A stretch of DNA of 52,912 nucleotides from Dongia mobilis. Its GTDB lineage: Bacteria; Pseudomonadota; Alphaproteobacteria; Dongiales; Dongiaceae. The notes beneath the pieces were generated by a model. It had not been told where the DNA came from. It saw nothing but the letters and a program-made list of their open reading frames with translations, and made no database searches. The first letter of the stretch is position 1. Each line of letters begins with the position of its first letter. Positions 1 to 10,642 of this stretch are shown in pieces. The position numbers and the translations under genes are program-made. The DNA is taken from NCBI RefSeq assembly GCF_945906275.1, contig NZ_CAMDRA010000004.1:1-52912 (forward strand). Reading direction: 5' to 3'.

Positions 1-170
1 CACAGCGCTGCCGACGCCAGATCAGACAGCCCGAGCGCGTCATCCAGCTCGCGCATTACCAGCAGACCGCCATCGGAACTGAGCTGCGTGCCGCGAAATT
101 CCAGACGCACCCGACGGTCGAAATCCACCCGATCACCCCGCTGGGAACCAGCACCCTCTGGGTGATCCAT
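1..170 (-). mobile_element. N-terminal part of an IS1380-family-like transposase, truncated by the window edge
   Basis: Reverse strand from ATG at 170 reads MDHPEGAGSQRGDRVDFDRRVRLEFRGTQLSSDGGLLVMRELDDALGLSDLASAAL, resembling IS1380 transposase N-termini; IS end not identified. Confidence 0.7.
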
Positions 171-370
171 GAAACGCGCCCCTAGAAGCCAACAACATCA
201 TGATTTATATAGAAAATACTACATTCAGGACAGAGAAATCAGCCGATTACTTGGGGAATGCAGGATAATAGATCTCGGTACCGTCCTTGGTTCTGATCGT
301 GCTCATCGCATGCTTCCCTTATTTCTTTTGTTCGATGGGATCGTCGGCGCCGAAATGGCGTGGCGGAACC

Positions 371-931
371 TTAGGCCGCCTTCAGAGTAGTGTTGATGAC
401 ATCCGCCGTCGATACGACCTTGGCATAGGAGCCGAGTGCCGACATGAAGGATGCGTGCACCTGGGCTGCCGGCACCGCGATACCGTTGAAATCCGCATCG
501 CGTGTCGCACAGGAATCATGCGCCAGTGTCACCTTGTAGCCGAAATCGGCGGCGGCACGCGTCGCCGCATCGACGCACATGTGACTCATGGCCCCGCAGA
601 CGATGAGGTCTTTAACGCCGGCCGCATCGAGCTTGGCCTTGAGGTCGGTACCGAGGAAGGCGTTGACCTCGTTCTTCACGACAATGGCCTCGCCGGCAAT
701 TGGCGTCACCTTGGCATGGATCTCGGCACCGGCCGTGCCTTTGGTGAAGAAGGGGGAGTCGGCTTCTTCCATGATGTGCTGCACGTGGAAGACCGGATGG
801 CCGGCGGCGCGGGCGGCGGCGATGAGCTTCGCTACATTGTCGCTGGCCTTGTCCATATCGCTGAGGGCCCAGCGGCCGCCGGGGAAGTAGTCGTTCTGCA
901 CGTCGACGACGAGAAGGCCGCTTTTGCTCAT
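371..931 (-). CDS. Isochorismatase/cysteine hydrolase family protein
   Basis: MSKSGLLVVDVQNDYFPGGRWAL...VICGAMSHMCVDAATRAAADFGY; nicotinamidase/isochorismatase motifs. Confidence 0.9.
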   Translation of the reverse strand: MSKSGLLVVDVQNDYFPGGRWALSDMDKASDNVAKLIAAARAAGHPVFHVQHIMEEADSPFFTKGTAGAEIHAKVTPIAGEAIVVKNEVNAFLGTDLKAKLDAAGVKDLIVCGAMSHMCVDAATRAAADFGYKVTLAHDSCATRDADFNGIAVPAAQVHASFMSALGSYAKVVSTADVINTTLKAA

Positions 932-1040
932 GTCGGATAGCTCCTGATCTGGGTGGTTGCATTTCGATGTGGTTTTTTTAGCCGGACCTGCCCATCCTGC
1001 CCATTGGCGGAACTGACATAGATCAGGCTGAAACTGACAA

Positions 1041-2036
1041 ATGACAACCCCAGTGACATCTCGGGCCAGATTCATCGATATCGGCATCCTCGCTTATCCG
1101 GGCGCGCAGGCGGCGGCGCTGCATGGTCTCACCGACATGTTCCTCACCGCCAACCGGCTTTGCGCCGAGGAAGGGCTTCGCGGCGTGCCCACCTTGCGGG
1201 TGAGCCATTGGGCCCAGGGAGCTGAAGGCCGGGTCACCCGAGGTTTCACCGCACCCGACGCCATACCCAAATTGCTCGACGTGCTCATTCTGCCGCCCTG
1301 CCTCGGCGATCCGATCTGGACCGCGCAAGGGGCGCCGCTGCTGCGCTTCCTGAAACACCAGCATGGCAAAGGCGCGGTCATGTCCTCGGTCTGCGCCGGC
1401 GCCTTCCTGCCGGCCGAAGCTGGGCTCCTCGACGGGCACGCGGCCACCACGCACTGGTCGCTGGCCGAGGAACTCCAGGCCCGCTTCCCCGAGATCGCGG
1501 TCGATGGCGACAAGCTGCTGATCGAGGATGGCGATATCATCACCGCGGGCGGGGTCATGGCCTGGGTGGAACTGGGGCTCAAGATCATCGAACGCTTCAT
1601 CAGCCCGGCCATCGTGCTCAGCGTCGCACGCTTCTTCCTGGTGGATGCGGCGGGGCGCGAGCAGCGTTTCTACTCCGCCGTCAGCCCGAAGTTCTCCCAT
1701 GGCGACACGGCAATCCTCAAAGTGCAGCATTGGCTGCAGCGCCATGCGGCGGAGAAGCTGACCCTGCCGCAGATGGCCGCTCAGGCGAAACTGGGTGAGC
1801 GCACGTTCCTGCGCCGCTTTCAGAAGGCCACGGGTTTCAATCCCACTCGCTATCTGCAGCTTCTGCGCATCGCCAAGGCTCGCGAGATGCTGGAACTCAC
1901 CAACCACAAGATCGACCAGATCGCCTGGCGCGTCGGCTATGAAGACGCCGGCGCCTTCACCAAGGTCTTCCAGGCCAGCATGGGCCTGACGCCCAGCGAC
2001 TATCGCCGGCGGTTCAGCGTAGGAGCGGGATCGTAG
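1041..2036 (+). CDS. GlxA-family (DJ-1/PfpI + AraC HTH) transcriptional regulator
   Basis: N-terminal DJ-1-like domain (VCAGAFLPAEAGLLDG) and C-terminal AraC HTH; divergent from the isochorismatase. Confidence 0.9.
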   Translation: MTTPVTSRARFIDIGILAYPGAQAAALHGLTDMFLTANRLCAEEGLRGVPTLRVSHWAQGAEGRVTRGFTAPDAIPKLLDVLILPPCLGDPIWTAQGAPLLRFLKHQHGKGAVMSSVCAGAFLPAEAGLLDGHAATTHWSLAEELQARFPEIAVDGDKLLIEDGDIITAGGVMAWVELGLKIIERFISPAIVLSVARFFLVDAAGREQRFYSAVSPKFSHGDTAILKVQHWLQRHAAEKLTLPQMAAQAKLGERTFLRRFQKATGFNPTRYLQLLRIAKAREMLELTNHKIDQIAWRVGYEDAGAFTKVFQASMGLTPSDYRRRFSVGAGS

Positions 2037-2061
2037 ACAACAATCCAGCCTTCCCTCCCTT

Positions 2062-2150
2062 GTCATCCCCCGCGAAAGCGGGGGATCCATGATGGATGCC
2101 CCGGTCCCGCCGACGAATGTCGGCATTCGCCGACAGGGCCGGGGCATGAC
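2062..2150. repeat. Composite hairpin: GTCATCCCCCGC hairpin followed by a nested hairpin carrying the 26-bp module
   Basis: Stem ATGCCCCGGTCCC...AGGGCCGGGGCAT (2096..2147) with GCCGACGAATGTCGGCATTCGCCGAC at 2109..2134. Confidence 0.9.
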
Positions 2151-2165
2151 AAATAAGGAAGCGCC

Positions 2166-3545
2166 CTACAGAATGAACTTCGAAAGGTCCGTGTTCTTGG
2201 CGAGCGGGGCCACGCGGTCGCGGACATAAGCGCCGTCGATGGTGATGGTCTTGCCGGTCATCTCGGAGGCGGTGAAGCTCACTTCCTCCAGCAACCGTTC
2301 CAGCACCGTGTGCAGGCGTCGGGCGCCGATGTTTTCGACCGAGGCGTTGATGTCGGTGGCAAGGTCGGCCAGCGCATCGATCGCATCGTCGGTGAAATCG
2401 AGCGTCACACCTTCGGTGCCGAGCAGCGCCACATATTGCTTGATGAGGCTGGCTTCCGGTTCGGTGAGGATGCGGCGCAGATCTTCGCGGGTGAGCGCAT
2501 CAAGCTCGACGCGGATGGGGAGGCGGCCCTGCAATTCCGGCAGCAGGTCGCTGGGCTTCGCCACATGGAAAGCACCCGAGGCGATGAACAGGATATGGTC
2601 GGTCTTGACCGGACCATATTTCGTCGCGACCTGTGTGCCTTCGATCAGCGGCAGCAGATCGCGCTGCACACCTTCGCGGCTGACATCGGCCCCCGCCCGT
2701 TCTGAACGGGCACAAATCTTGTCGATCTCATCCAGGAACACGATGCCGTTCTGCTCGACCGCACGGATCGCTTCCGCCGTGACCTTCTCCTGGTCGAGGA
2801 GCTTGTCGGCTTCTTCCGACAGCAGGACTTCGTAGGAGTCGGACACGTTCATGCGCCGCGTCTTGGTGCGGCCACCCATGACATTGCCGAGCATCTCGTT
2901 CAGATTGATCATGCCCATCGAGGCGCCGGGCATGCCGGGGATATCGATGGTCGGCATGGAAGCCGCACCGCTATCCTTCACATTGAGTTCGATCTCCTTG
3001 TCGTCGAGCTCGCCCGCGCGCAGCATGCGGCGGAACTTGGCGCGGGTCTCAGCACCCGACCCTTCGCCGACCAGCGCATCGAGGACACGTTCCTCGGCCA
3101 GGGTTTCCGCTTTCGCGCGGACCTGGCGGCGCATCTTGTCCTTCGACATGGCAATCGCGATCTCGATGAGGTCGCGGATGATCTGCTCGACATCGCGCCC
3201 GACATAGCCGACTTCCGTGAACTTGGTCGCCTCCACCTTCAGGAACGGCGCCTGGGCGAGCTTGGCGAGGCGCCGCGCAATCTCGGTCTTGCCGACACCG
3301 GTCGGCCCGATCATGAGGATGTTCTTGGGGCTCACTTCCTCGCGCATGCCCGGATCGAGCTGCTGCCTGCGCCAGCGGTTGCGCAAGGCGATGGCGACCG
3401 CGCGTTTGGCGTCGTTCTGGCCGACGATGAACCGGTCGAGTTCCGAGACGATCTCGCGCGGTGTCAGCGATGAGGTCACCAGGGGTTCTTCGGCCTTGGC
3501 GGATGGCTTGCGACCGGCGTTCTGGGCAGTGTTTGAATCGGGCAT
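2166..3545 (-). CDS. hslU: ATP-dependent protease ATPase subunit HslU
   Basis: [34 protein letters not shown]..., Walker [15 protein letters not shown]-terminal SKFIL. Confidence 0.98.
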   Translation of the reverse strand: MPDSNTAQNAGRKPSAKAEEPLVTSSLTPREIVSELDRFIVGQNDAKRAVAIALRNRWRRQQLDPGMREEVSPKNILMIGPTGVGKTEIARRLAKLAQAPFLKVEATKFTEVGYVGRDVEQIIRDLIEIAIAMSKDKMRRQVRAKAETLAEERVLDALVGEGSGAETRAKFRRMLRAGELDDKEIELNVKDSGAASMPTIDIPGMPGASMGMINLNEMLGNVMGGRTKTRRMNVSDSYEVLLSEEADKLLDQEKVTAEAIRAVEQNGIVFLDEIDKICARSERAGADVSREGVQRDLLPLIEGTQVATKYGPVKTDHILFIASGAFHVAKPSDLLPELQGRLPIRVELDALTREDLRRILTEPEASLIKQYVALLGTEGVTLDFTDDAIDALADLATDINASVENIGARRLHTVLERLLEEVSFTASEMTGKTITIDGAYVRDRVAPLAKNTDLSKFIL

Positions 3546-3549
3546 CGGT

Positions 3550-4128
3550 TTACAGCTTTTCGATCATGACATTGTGGTTGGTATAGATGCAGATATCGCC
3601 GGCGATCTTCATCGCGCGCCGGGCGATCGTCTCGGCATCCAGCCCCTCGATATCGATGAGGGCGCGGGCGGCCGCCAGGGCATAGGCGCCGCCCGAGCCA
3701 ATGCCGATGAGCCCGTCTTCCGGTTCCAGCACATCGCCGGTGCCGGTCAGGATCAGGCTGACGCTGGGGTCGGCCACCGCCATCATGGCTTCCAGGCGTC
3801 GCAGATAGCGGTCGGTCCGCCAGTCCTTGGCCAGTTCCACGCAGGCGCGGGCCAATTGGGCCGGATACTGCTCCAGTTTCGCTTCCAGCCGCTCGAAGAG
3901 GGTGAGGGCGTCGGCGGTCGCCCCGGCAAAGCCGGCGATCACCTGGCCCTTCCCCAGCCGGCGCAGCTTCTTGGCGTTGGATTTCATCACCGTCGGCCCC
4001 ACGGTCACCTGACCGTCGCCGGCCAGGACCACCTCGGCCCCCTTGCGCACGAGCAGGATGGTGGTGCCATGCCAGGGAGCCATCCCATGCATCAGGGGGC
4101 CGTGTTTGTCGTTCTCATCACGCGACAT
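3550..4128 (-). CDS. hslV: ATP-dependent protease subunit HslV
   Basis: [38 protein letters not shown]; adjacent to hslU. Confidence 0.98.
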   Translation of the reverse strand: MSRDENDKHGPLMHGMAPWHGTTILLVRKGAEVVLAGDGQVTVGPTVMKSNAKKLRRLGKGQVIAGFAGATADALTLFERLEAKLEQYPAQLARACVELAKDWRTDRYLRRLEAMMAVADPSVSLILTGTGDVLEPEDGLIGIGSGGAYALAAARALIDIEGLDAETIARRAMKIAGDICIYTNHNVMIEKL

Positions 4129-4350
4129 GAAGATTCCTCAAAAGGCCCGGGGATGCCCGGGGATGATGGTCGGGGGCGGGCCGGCTGAATGGGCTACCCC
4201 GGGAGATAGGTTAACGTTTGGCGGCAATCAAGCCCGCAATCCGGGACCGTGCCGGCCGCCCGAAGGCGTCTAACCACTGGCCAGAACGGCTCATCGCTGC
4301 TAAGAACCCGGCAGTTAAGGCCTTTTTACCCAAGCGGGCAGGAATTCGTG

Positions 4351-4977
4351 ATGCGTATTGGCAAGAACGAGCGCAGGACCAAGGAAACCGAGATCGCCGT
4401 CGAGGTCAATCTCGACGGTCAGGGACGGTCGGAGATTTCGACCGGCATCGGCTTTCTCGACCATATGCTGGACCAGCTCGCGCGCCATTCGCTGATGGAC
4501 ATCAAGGTCCGCGCCAAGGGCGACCTCCATATCGACTATCACCACACGACCGAGGATACCGGCATCGCGCTGGGCCTGGCCGTTTCGGAAGCTTTGGGCG
4601 AGCGCGTCGGTATCAACCGCTATGGCGAAGCGACCATCCCGATGGATGAGACGCTGACCCGCGTCGCCCTCGACGCCTCGAACCGCGCCTATCTCATCTG
4701 GAAGGTGACTTTCAGCCGCGACAAACTGGGCGAGATGGATACCGAGTTGTTCAAGGAATGGTTCCAGGCCTTCGCGCAGAATGCCGGCCTCACCCTCCAT
4801 GTTGAAAACCTCTATGGCGAGAACAACCACCATATCGTCGAAAGCTGCTTCAAGGCCCTGGCGCGAGCGCTCCGCCATGCCATCGAGATCGATCCACGCA
4901 AGTCGGATTCGGTCCCGTCGACCAAAGGCACACTGAGCGGAAGCCTTGGGGTCGCCTCACGCGCCAAGCAGTCATGA
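4351..4977 (+). CDS. hisB: Imidazoleglycerol-phosphate dehydratase
   Basis: [21 protein letters not shown]...[14 protein letters not shown]; his operon context. Confidence 0.97.
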   Translation: MRIGKNERRTKETEIAVEVNLDGQGRSEISTGIGFLDHMLDQLARHSLMDIKVRAKGDLHIDYHHTTEDTGIALGLAVSEALGERVGINRYGEATIPMDETLTRVALDASNRAYLIWKVTFSRDKLGEMDTELFKEWFQAFAQNAGLTLHVENLYGENNHHIVESCFKALARALRHAIEIDPRKSDSVPSTKGTLSGSLGVASRAKQS

Positions 4978-5612
4978 CCGTCGCGGTCATCGATTACGGC
5001 GCGGGCAATCTCAGATCCGCGGCCAAGGCGCTGGCCTTTGCGGCCAGGACAACCGGCGAGGATGTCATCGTCACCGCCGATCCGCACGCCATCGCGCGCG
5101 CCGATCGCGTCGTGCTGCCTGGCGTCGGCGCCTTTGCCGAATGCAAGCGGGGCCTGGAAGCCGTGCCCGGCGTGGTGGCGGCGATGTCGGAAGCCGTGAT
5201 CGTGAAGGGGCGACCATTCCTCGGCATCTGTGTCGGCATGCAGTTGATGGCGACGGTCGGTGTCGAATATGGCGAGCATCCCGGCCTCGACTGGATCAAG
5301 GGCAGGGTAGTGAAGCTGACGCCAAACGATCCCACGCTGAAGATTCCGCAGATGGGCTGGAACGATCTCAACCTGCGCCGGCCCGATCATCCGATCTTCG
5401 CCGGGCTGAAATCGGGCGCCCATGGCTATTTCGTGCACTCCTATCATTACCTCCTCGACCGGGCGGAGGATCTGCTGGCCGATGTCGATTACGGCGGCCC
5501 GGTTGCGGCCGCCATCGGGCGCGACAATCTGGTGGGCCTGCAGTTCCATCCCGAGAAGAGCCAGGCGGTCGGCCTCGCTTTGCTCGGCAATTTTCTGCGC
5601 TGGAAGCCGTAG
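4974..5612 (+). CDS. hisH: Imidazole glycerol phosphate synthase subunit HisH
   Basis: [36 protein letters not shown] overlap with hisB. Confidence 0.97.
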   Translation: MTVAVIDYGAGNLRSAAKALAFAARTTGEDVIVTADPHAIARADRVVLPGVGAFAECKRGLEAVPGVVAAMSEAVIVKGRPFLGICVGMQLMATVGVEYGEHPGLDWIKGRVVKLTPNDPTLKIPQMGWNDLNLRRPDHPIFAGLKSGAHGYFVHSYHYLLDRAEDLLADVDYGGPVAAAIGRDNLVGLQFHPEKSQAVGLALLGNFLRWKP

Positions 5613-5630
5613 GAGCTGGGAATCGCACCA

Positions 5631-6157
5631 TGGCCGATTTGTCTATCAGCATCGTCACCGAACTGAAGCGCAGCGAACTTGAGGAGCTGTGCGATGCAAC
5701 CCAGGCCGCGATCGAGGCCGGCGGCGGCTTCGGCTGGCTGAAGCCGCCCCACCGCAACATTCTCGAAGTATTCTGGAAAGGCGTCACCCTGGTGCCCGAC
5801 CGGACGCTGTTCATCGGCAAGCTCGATGGCACGGTGGCAGGCTCGGCGCAGTTGGTGCGGCCTACGCGCAACAACGAAGCACAAAGCCATTCAGCCCATC
5901 TTACCACGTCCTTCGTGGCCCCCTGGGCGCGCGGCCATGGTCTGGCACGGCTGCTGACGGAAGCGGTCGAGACGGAAGCGCGTGTGCGCAACATCAAGGT
6001 CCTCAACCTCGATGTGCGCGAGACGCAGCAGGCGGCAATCAGCCTCTACCGGGCGCTCGGCTATCACGAGATCGGCCGGCATCCGCGCTACGCCCAGGTC
6101 GATGGGCAATATGTCGGCGGTCTCTATTTCTGGAAGTCGCTGGAAGGTACCGCATGA
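5631..6157 (+). CDS. GNAT-family N-acetyltransferase
   Basis: [20 protein letters not shown]...[22 protein letters not shown]...[21 protein letters not shown]. Confidence 0.88.
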
Positions 6158-6903
6158 TTCTTTTTCCGGCGATCGATCTCAAGGGTGGCCAATGCGTGCG
6201 CCTCATCAAGGGCGACATGGCACAGGCAACCGTGTTCAACACCGACCCAGCCGACCAAGCCCGTCAGTTCGCCGCCGCCGGCGCTGCGTGGCTGCACCTG
6301 GTTGACCTCGACGGCGCCTTTGCCGGCGCCCCTGTGAATGAGGCAGCGGTCGAAGGCATTCTGTCAGCGACCGCCTTGCCGGTGCAGCTGGGCGGCGGCA
6401 TCCGCGACATGGGCCGCATCGAGGCCTGGCTGAAGAAGGGTGTCGCACGAATCATTCTTGGCACCGTCGCCTTGAAGGACCCCGACCTCGTGAAACAGGC
6501 CTGCAGGCGCTTTCCCGGCAAGATCGCCGTGGGCATTGACGCCAAGGGCGGCAAGGTCGCGGTCGAAGGCTGGGCGGAGACATCGGAACTGACGGCGCTC
6601 GATCTCGCGCGCCGCTTCGAAGACGCGGGTGTTGCCGCCATCATCTATACCGACATCGATCGCGACGGATTGCTGCAGGGTGTGAACGTGACGGCAACCG
6701 CGGAACTCGCCGCCTCGCTCAGCATCCCTGTCATCGCTTCCGGCGGCGTCTCCTCGCTCGATGACATCCATGCCTTGCTCGACGTTCTCGCCGCCTCGCG
6801 CGTGAAGGGCGGCGGCATTGTCGGCGTCATATCCGGCCGCGCCATCTATGACGGCCGGCTCGATTTGAAAGAAGCACTGCAGCTGCTGCGGGAGCGTGCG
6901 TGA
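6154..6903 (+). CDS. hisA: Phosphoribosylformimino-5-aminoimidazole carboxamide ribotide isomerase
   Basis: [22 protein letters not shown]...[26 protein letters not shown]. Confidence 0.97.
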   Translation: MILFPAIDLKGGQCVRLIKGDMAQATVFNTDPADQARQFAAAGAAWLHLVDLDGAFAGAPVNEAAVEGILSATALPVQLGGGIRDMGRIEAWLKKGVARIILGTVALKDPDLVKQACRRFPGKIAVGIDAKGGKVAVEGWAETSELTALDLARRFEDAGVAAIIYTDIDRDGLLQGVNVTATAELAASLSIPVIASGGVSSLDDIHALLDVLAASRVKGGGIVGVISGRAIYDGRLDLKEALQLLRERA

Positions 6904-7667
6904 TGCTGAAGATGCGGGTCATACCCTGTCTCGATGTCAAGGACGGGCGCGTGGTGAAGGGTGTCAATTTCGTCAACCTCGTCGATGCCGGCGATCCGGT
7001 CGAGCAGGCCAAGCTCTATGATGCGGCCGGCGCAGACGAGCTCACCTTCCTCGACATCACCGCCAGCCATGAGAATCGCGACACGCTCTATGACGTCGTG
7101 TCGAAGACCGCCGAGGCTTGCTTCATGCCGCTCACCGTCGGTGGTGGTGTCCGCAAGTCGGAGGATATCCGCAAGCTGCTGCTGGCCGGTGCGGACAAGG
7201 TCTCGATCAACACAGCGGCGGTGAACGATCCCGATTTCGTGAAACAGGCTGCGCAGAAGTTCGGCGATCAGTGCATCGTGGTCTCGATCGACGCCAAGGA
7301 AACGTCCCCGGGCAAGTTCGAGATCTTCACCCATGGCGGCCGCAATCCGACCGGCATCGACGCCGTGGCCTTCGCGAGGCGCATGGCTGAAAACGGCGCC
7401 GGCGAATTGCTGGTGACCTCGATGGACCGGGATGGCACCAAGGCCGGCTATAACCTGGCCCTCACCCGTGCCATCGCCGATGCGGTATCAGTGCCGGTGA
7501 TTGCGTCTGGCGGTGTGGGCAGCCTCGACGATCTGGTGGCCGGCATCCGCGAGGGGCATGCGACGGCGGTCCTGGCCGCCTCGATCTTTCATTTCGGCAC
7601 GTTTACCATTGGTCAAGCAAAAGAGCATATGGTGAAAGCTGGTTTGGCCATGCGCCTGGAGCGTTGA
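6903..7667 (+). CDS. hisF: Imidazole glycerol phosphate synthase subunit HisF
   Basis: [31 protein letters not shown]...[13 protein letters not shown]. Confidence 0.97.
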   Translation: MLKMRVIPCLDVKDGRVVKGVNFVNLVDAGDPVEQAKLYDAAGADELTFLDITASHENRDTLYDVVSKTAEACFMPLTVGGGVRKSEDIRKLLLAGADKVSINTAAVNDPDFVKQAAQKFGDQCIVVSIDAKETSPGKFEIFTHGGRNPTGIDAVAFARRMAENGAGELLVTSMDRDGTKAGYNLALTRAIADAVSVPVIASGGVGSLDDLVAGIREGHATAVLAASIFHFGTFTIGQAKEHMVKAGLAMRLER

Positions 7668-7696
7668 TATCACCTGGAAAGGTAAGGGTTTGCGTC

Positions 7697-8044
7697 ATGT
7701 CTGCTGATAAACTCGACGGCACCGTGCTCGATTGTCTGTTCCAGACGATCGAAAGCCGTAAGGGCGGCGACCCGACGCAATCGCATACCGCCAAGCTGTT
7801 CAGCAAAGGCACCGCCAAGATCGCGCAGAAGGTGGGCGAGGAAGCCGTCGAAGCCTTGATCGAGGCGATGCGCGGGGACAATGCGGCGCTGGTCGCCGAA
7901 TCCTCGGACCTGCTCTATCACCTGCTGGTGTTGTGGTCCGATCGCGGTGTCGATCCCGCCGATGTCTGGGCGGCGCTCAAGGCGCGCGAAGGTATTTCCG
8001 GCATTGCCGAGAAGGCCGCGCGGCGCGAAGCCAAGGGCAAATAG
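7697..8044 (+). CDS. hisE: Phosphoribosyl-ATP diphosphatase
   Basis: DGTVLDCLFQTIESRKGGDPTQSHTAKLFSKGTAKIAQKVGEEAVEALIEA. Confidence 0.95.
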   Translation: MSADKLDGTVLDCLFQTIESRKGGDPTQSHTAKLFSKGTAKIAQKVGEEAVEALIEAMRGDNAALVAESSDLLYHLLVLWSDRGVDPADVWAALKAREGISGIAEKAARREAKGK

Positions 8045-8054
8045 CCAACGTCCT

Positions 8055-8594
8055 CTAGCTGCTGGGCACGTTGTCGGCGACGATCGGCGCTGGCAGTGAT
8101 TTCAGGCACGCATCAACGGGCTTCTTGTCGGCGCGGATCGAGCGCGCCTCGGCATAGGTAACACGGTAGCTGCCTTCGACACCCTGATAGAGGAAAAGGT
8201 CGAGCACGCAATCGCTGCCGATATACTGGTAGATGCGCCCGGCTTCTTCATCGCGAATGCGTGCCGGCGCGCCGAGGGCCGCCTGCAACTCATCCGCCGC
8301 GAGGCCCATCAGCTTGTCGGCACTTTGCCAGATCGTGGCCACCGCCGGCATCGCCGTTGCAGCCGCGACGGGGGCTGGTGGCGTTGCAGTTTCCGCTGCC
8401 GGCGCCATCACGCCATGCGCCGACTTCTTCGGCTCGTTGATGGCGCCGTTGAGCGCCACGCCCTTGCCATTCTGCGCGCAGGCGGTGAGCAACAATGTGG
8501 TGGCAAGCAGCAATGACGGGAGAGTCGTGGCGCGCGCAACCTTCAGGATTGCTGGGCGGCTGATTGATGTAAGAAATGTTTGGGAACGATACAC
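8055..8594 (-). CDS. Hypothetical lipoprotein
   Basis: Signal peptide with lipobox LLLTACAQNG. Confidence 0.75.
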   Translation of the reverse strand: MYRSQTFLTSISRPAILKVARATTLPSLLLATTLLLTACAQNGKGVALNGAINEPKKSAHGVMAPAAETATPPAPVAAATAMPAVATIWQSADKLMGLAADELQAALGAPARIRDEEAGRIYQYIGSDCVLDLFLYQGVEGSYRVTYAEARSIRADKKPVDACLKSLPAPIVADNVPSS

Positions 8595-8675
8595 GTTCCG
8601 CTCTCCCCCGGCACGAATCCCCGAAGCCCGCAGGTCACCCGACCGATCGGCCGGGGACCCAAAGGCAGCTAACGC

Positions 8676-9257
8676 TTAGCGGCCGTTGCCGGAAGCGGGG
8701 GGAACCGCAGCGCCGTCGGCGAGCGCTTCGATGGTACCGGAGATGACACCGCCGCGTTCGACCTCAAGCTGGCCGTAGCGGATCTTGCCGAGCACCTTGC
8801 CCGTGGCGCGGATGGTGAGGCGCTGGCGGACGATGAGGTCGCCGTCGAACCGGCCGGAAATGTCGGCGGATTCGATTTCGGCCGAGCCGCGGAATTCGCC
8901 GGAGCCGGCGATGTCCATGGCGCGGCAATCGGACAGCACGGCTTCGACCTTGCCTTCAACCACCAGGCTGTCGCAGGTGCGGATCTCGCCGTTGAGGAAA
9001 ATGTCGCGACCGACGATGAGCTTCTTCTGCTCGGCCTCGGCGGTGGTGCGCTGGGCGGGGCTGGTGCTGCTGCCGGAGGGACGCGGCGCAAAGGCGCTCA
9101 TGTCCGGGCTGCGGCGGGCGATATCGGGATTCATCGCCGGACGGGCCGGCGCCGAGGCGGCTGCCGCATCGGGCTTTGCATAATTCTTGCTGTCGCCATC
9201 GGCCGGGCTCGCTGTCGAACCATGGGTCGGTTGTTCGTCTTTCTTTTTGCCAAACAT
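8676..9257 (-). CDS. Bactofilin-family polymer-forming cytoskeletal protein
   Basis: KKLIVGRDIFLNGEIRTCDSLVVEGKVEAVLSDCRAMDIAGSGEFRGSAEIESADISGRFDGDL beta-helix pattern. Confidence 0.9.
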   Translation of the reverse strand: MFGKKKDEQPTHGSTASPADGDSKNYAKPDAAAASAPARPAMNPDIARRSPDMSAFAPRPSGSSTSPAQRTTAEAEQKKLIVGRDIFLNGEIRTCDSLVVEGKVEAVLSDCRAMDIAGSGEFRGSAEIESADISGRFDGDLIVRQRLTIRATGKVLGKIRYGQLEVERGGVISGTIEALADGAAVPPASGNGR

Positions 9258-9327
9258 GCGGCGCTGGTCCCTAGCCTGAAACTTGAGAAAATGATCCCCG
9301 GAAGTTGCGCGCGCCGTCCCCGAACGC

Positions 9328-9990
9328 CTACCCCCGACGCGATCCCAGATTTACCACAGATTCAAACATATGCACCATAAAAGCGATGCCGATGATGGGT
9401 GCGATGAGGTTGAGGAACGGGATCGTCGACAGGAAGGCGATCACCACCCCCGCGAGGACGAAACGACCGCGGTGGCGCTCGAACAGCGCCTTGGCCTCCG
9501 GCCGCGGCAGGCGCCGGAAAGCCGGCATTTCATAATATTCCCGCCCCAGCAGGTAGCCGTTGAGGCCATAAGCCACGAGCGGGTAGAGGAACGGCAGCAG
9601 AAGGAAGACCAGCGCCAGCACATTGCCGATGAGGGCGATCAGCGCCATTTTCAGGCCATCGACGATCATTTCCGGGATCGAGACCGAATGGGGCATCTGC
9701 CGGCCCGGATAATGCCTGGCCATCACGGCATCGATCACCTGGTCGGAGAACAAGGCGGCGAGGGCGACCGCGAACATGGGAAAGGTGAACCAGGCAATGA
9801 GGAAGGTCCCGGCGCCGCTGAGAAGGGTGCCCCACCAGCCGTCCAGGCTGAGATAGGTGGAAACGAGATAGTCGGCCAGGAAGTAGAGGCCGACGAACAG
9901 CCCCAGGGTGATGCCGAGGCAGAAGCCGATCAGTTTCAGGATGCGCGGGTCGCTAAGCTGGCCAAAAGCCAGGGAAAGGGCGTGCAGCAA
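9328..9990 (-). CDS. EI24-domain / CysZ-like membrane protein
   Basis: MLHALSLAFGQLSDPRILKLIGFCLG..., FLYPLVAYGLNGYLLGREYYEMPAFRR. Confidence 0.85.
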   Translation of the reverse strand: MLHALSLAFGQLSDPRILKLIGFCLGITLGLFVGLYFLADYLVSTYLSLDGWWGTLLSGAGTFLIAWFTFPMFAVALAALFSDQVIDAVMARHYPGRQMPHSVSIPEMIVDGLKMALIALIGNVLALVFLLLPFLYPLVAYGLNGYLLGREYYEMPAFRRLPRPEAKALFERHRGRFVLAGVVIAFLSTIPFLNLIAPIIGIAFMVHMFESVVNLGSRRG

Positions 9991-10119
9991 GAAATTTATC
10001 CAGTTCTGTCAGAATGTTGCCACTATTTAGCGGAAACTGGCGAGATGAGCAATCCAGGGCGGAGGATGCGTGTTGCAGGTTGAGATGGGCGTGAATTGGC
10101 AGGATCAGGAGATAAGCGC

Positions 10120-10503
10120 ATGACGCGCCACCGCAAGATGCGCCGCCACACCCTCCCCGTCCTGGTCCTGGCGCTGCTGGCCCAGCCGGCCTTGGCCGCC
10201 TACCGGCTGCTGGGCCATTGGTGCGACGACACCGGCTACCGCATCCATCTGACCGCCGACAGGATCACCTTCAGCGACCGGCAGATGGGCGACCCGCCGG
10301 ACGGGACCGATCTGGCCTTTGGCGACGGCATTGCCGTCTACCGGCAGGATTTCCGCAACAGCCCCTGGCCGCACATCGATCTCATCGATTGCACCTTGCG
10401 CCTGGTCGGCCCCGACAGCGCCGAGGAAACCTGCCGCGGCCCCGGCTTCGGCTTCGTCCCCGTCTACATATTGCGGCGCTGCCCGACCGAACATATCAGC
10501 TGA
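10120..10503 (+). CDS. Hypothetical secreted protein
   Basis: Signal peptide TLPVLVLALLAQPALAAYRLLGHWCDDTGYRIHLTADRITFSD. Confidence 0.6.
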   Translation: MTRHRKMRRHTLPVLVLALLAQPALAAYRLLGHWCDDTGYRIHLTADRITFSDRQMGDPPDGTDLAFGDGIAVYRQDFRNSPWPHIDLIDCTLRLVGPDSAEETCRGPGFGFVPVYILRRCPTEHIS

Positions 10504-10537
10504 CGAAACATATCGGCTGACCGAACATGCCGGCTGA
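10487..10537. repeat. 17-bp x3 tandem repeat spanning a stop codon
   Basis: CCGAACATATCAGCTGA / CGAAACATATCGGCTGA / CCGAACATGCCGGCTGA. Confidence 0.9.
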
Positions 10538-10642
10538 TGGGGTTCCCCGCCTTGCCCAAACGACCGCGATCCCTATACTCCGCGGCAATTGGCGCCCATC
10601 GCATGTCGCGGCCGGCGCATGGCCATTTTTGTGCGGGGATGA

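Noticed and set aside
178-188. CCTAGAAGCC considered as an IS1380-type terminal inverted repeat
   Set aside because: Orientation is wrong for an element lying to the left of this position; boundary left undetermined
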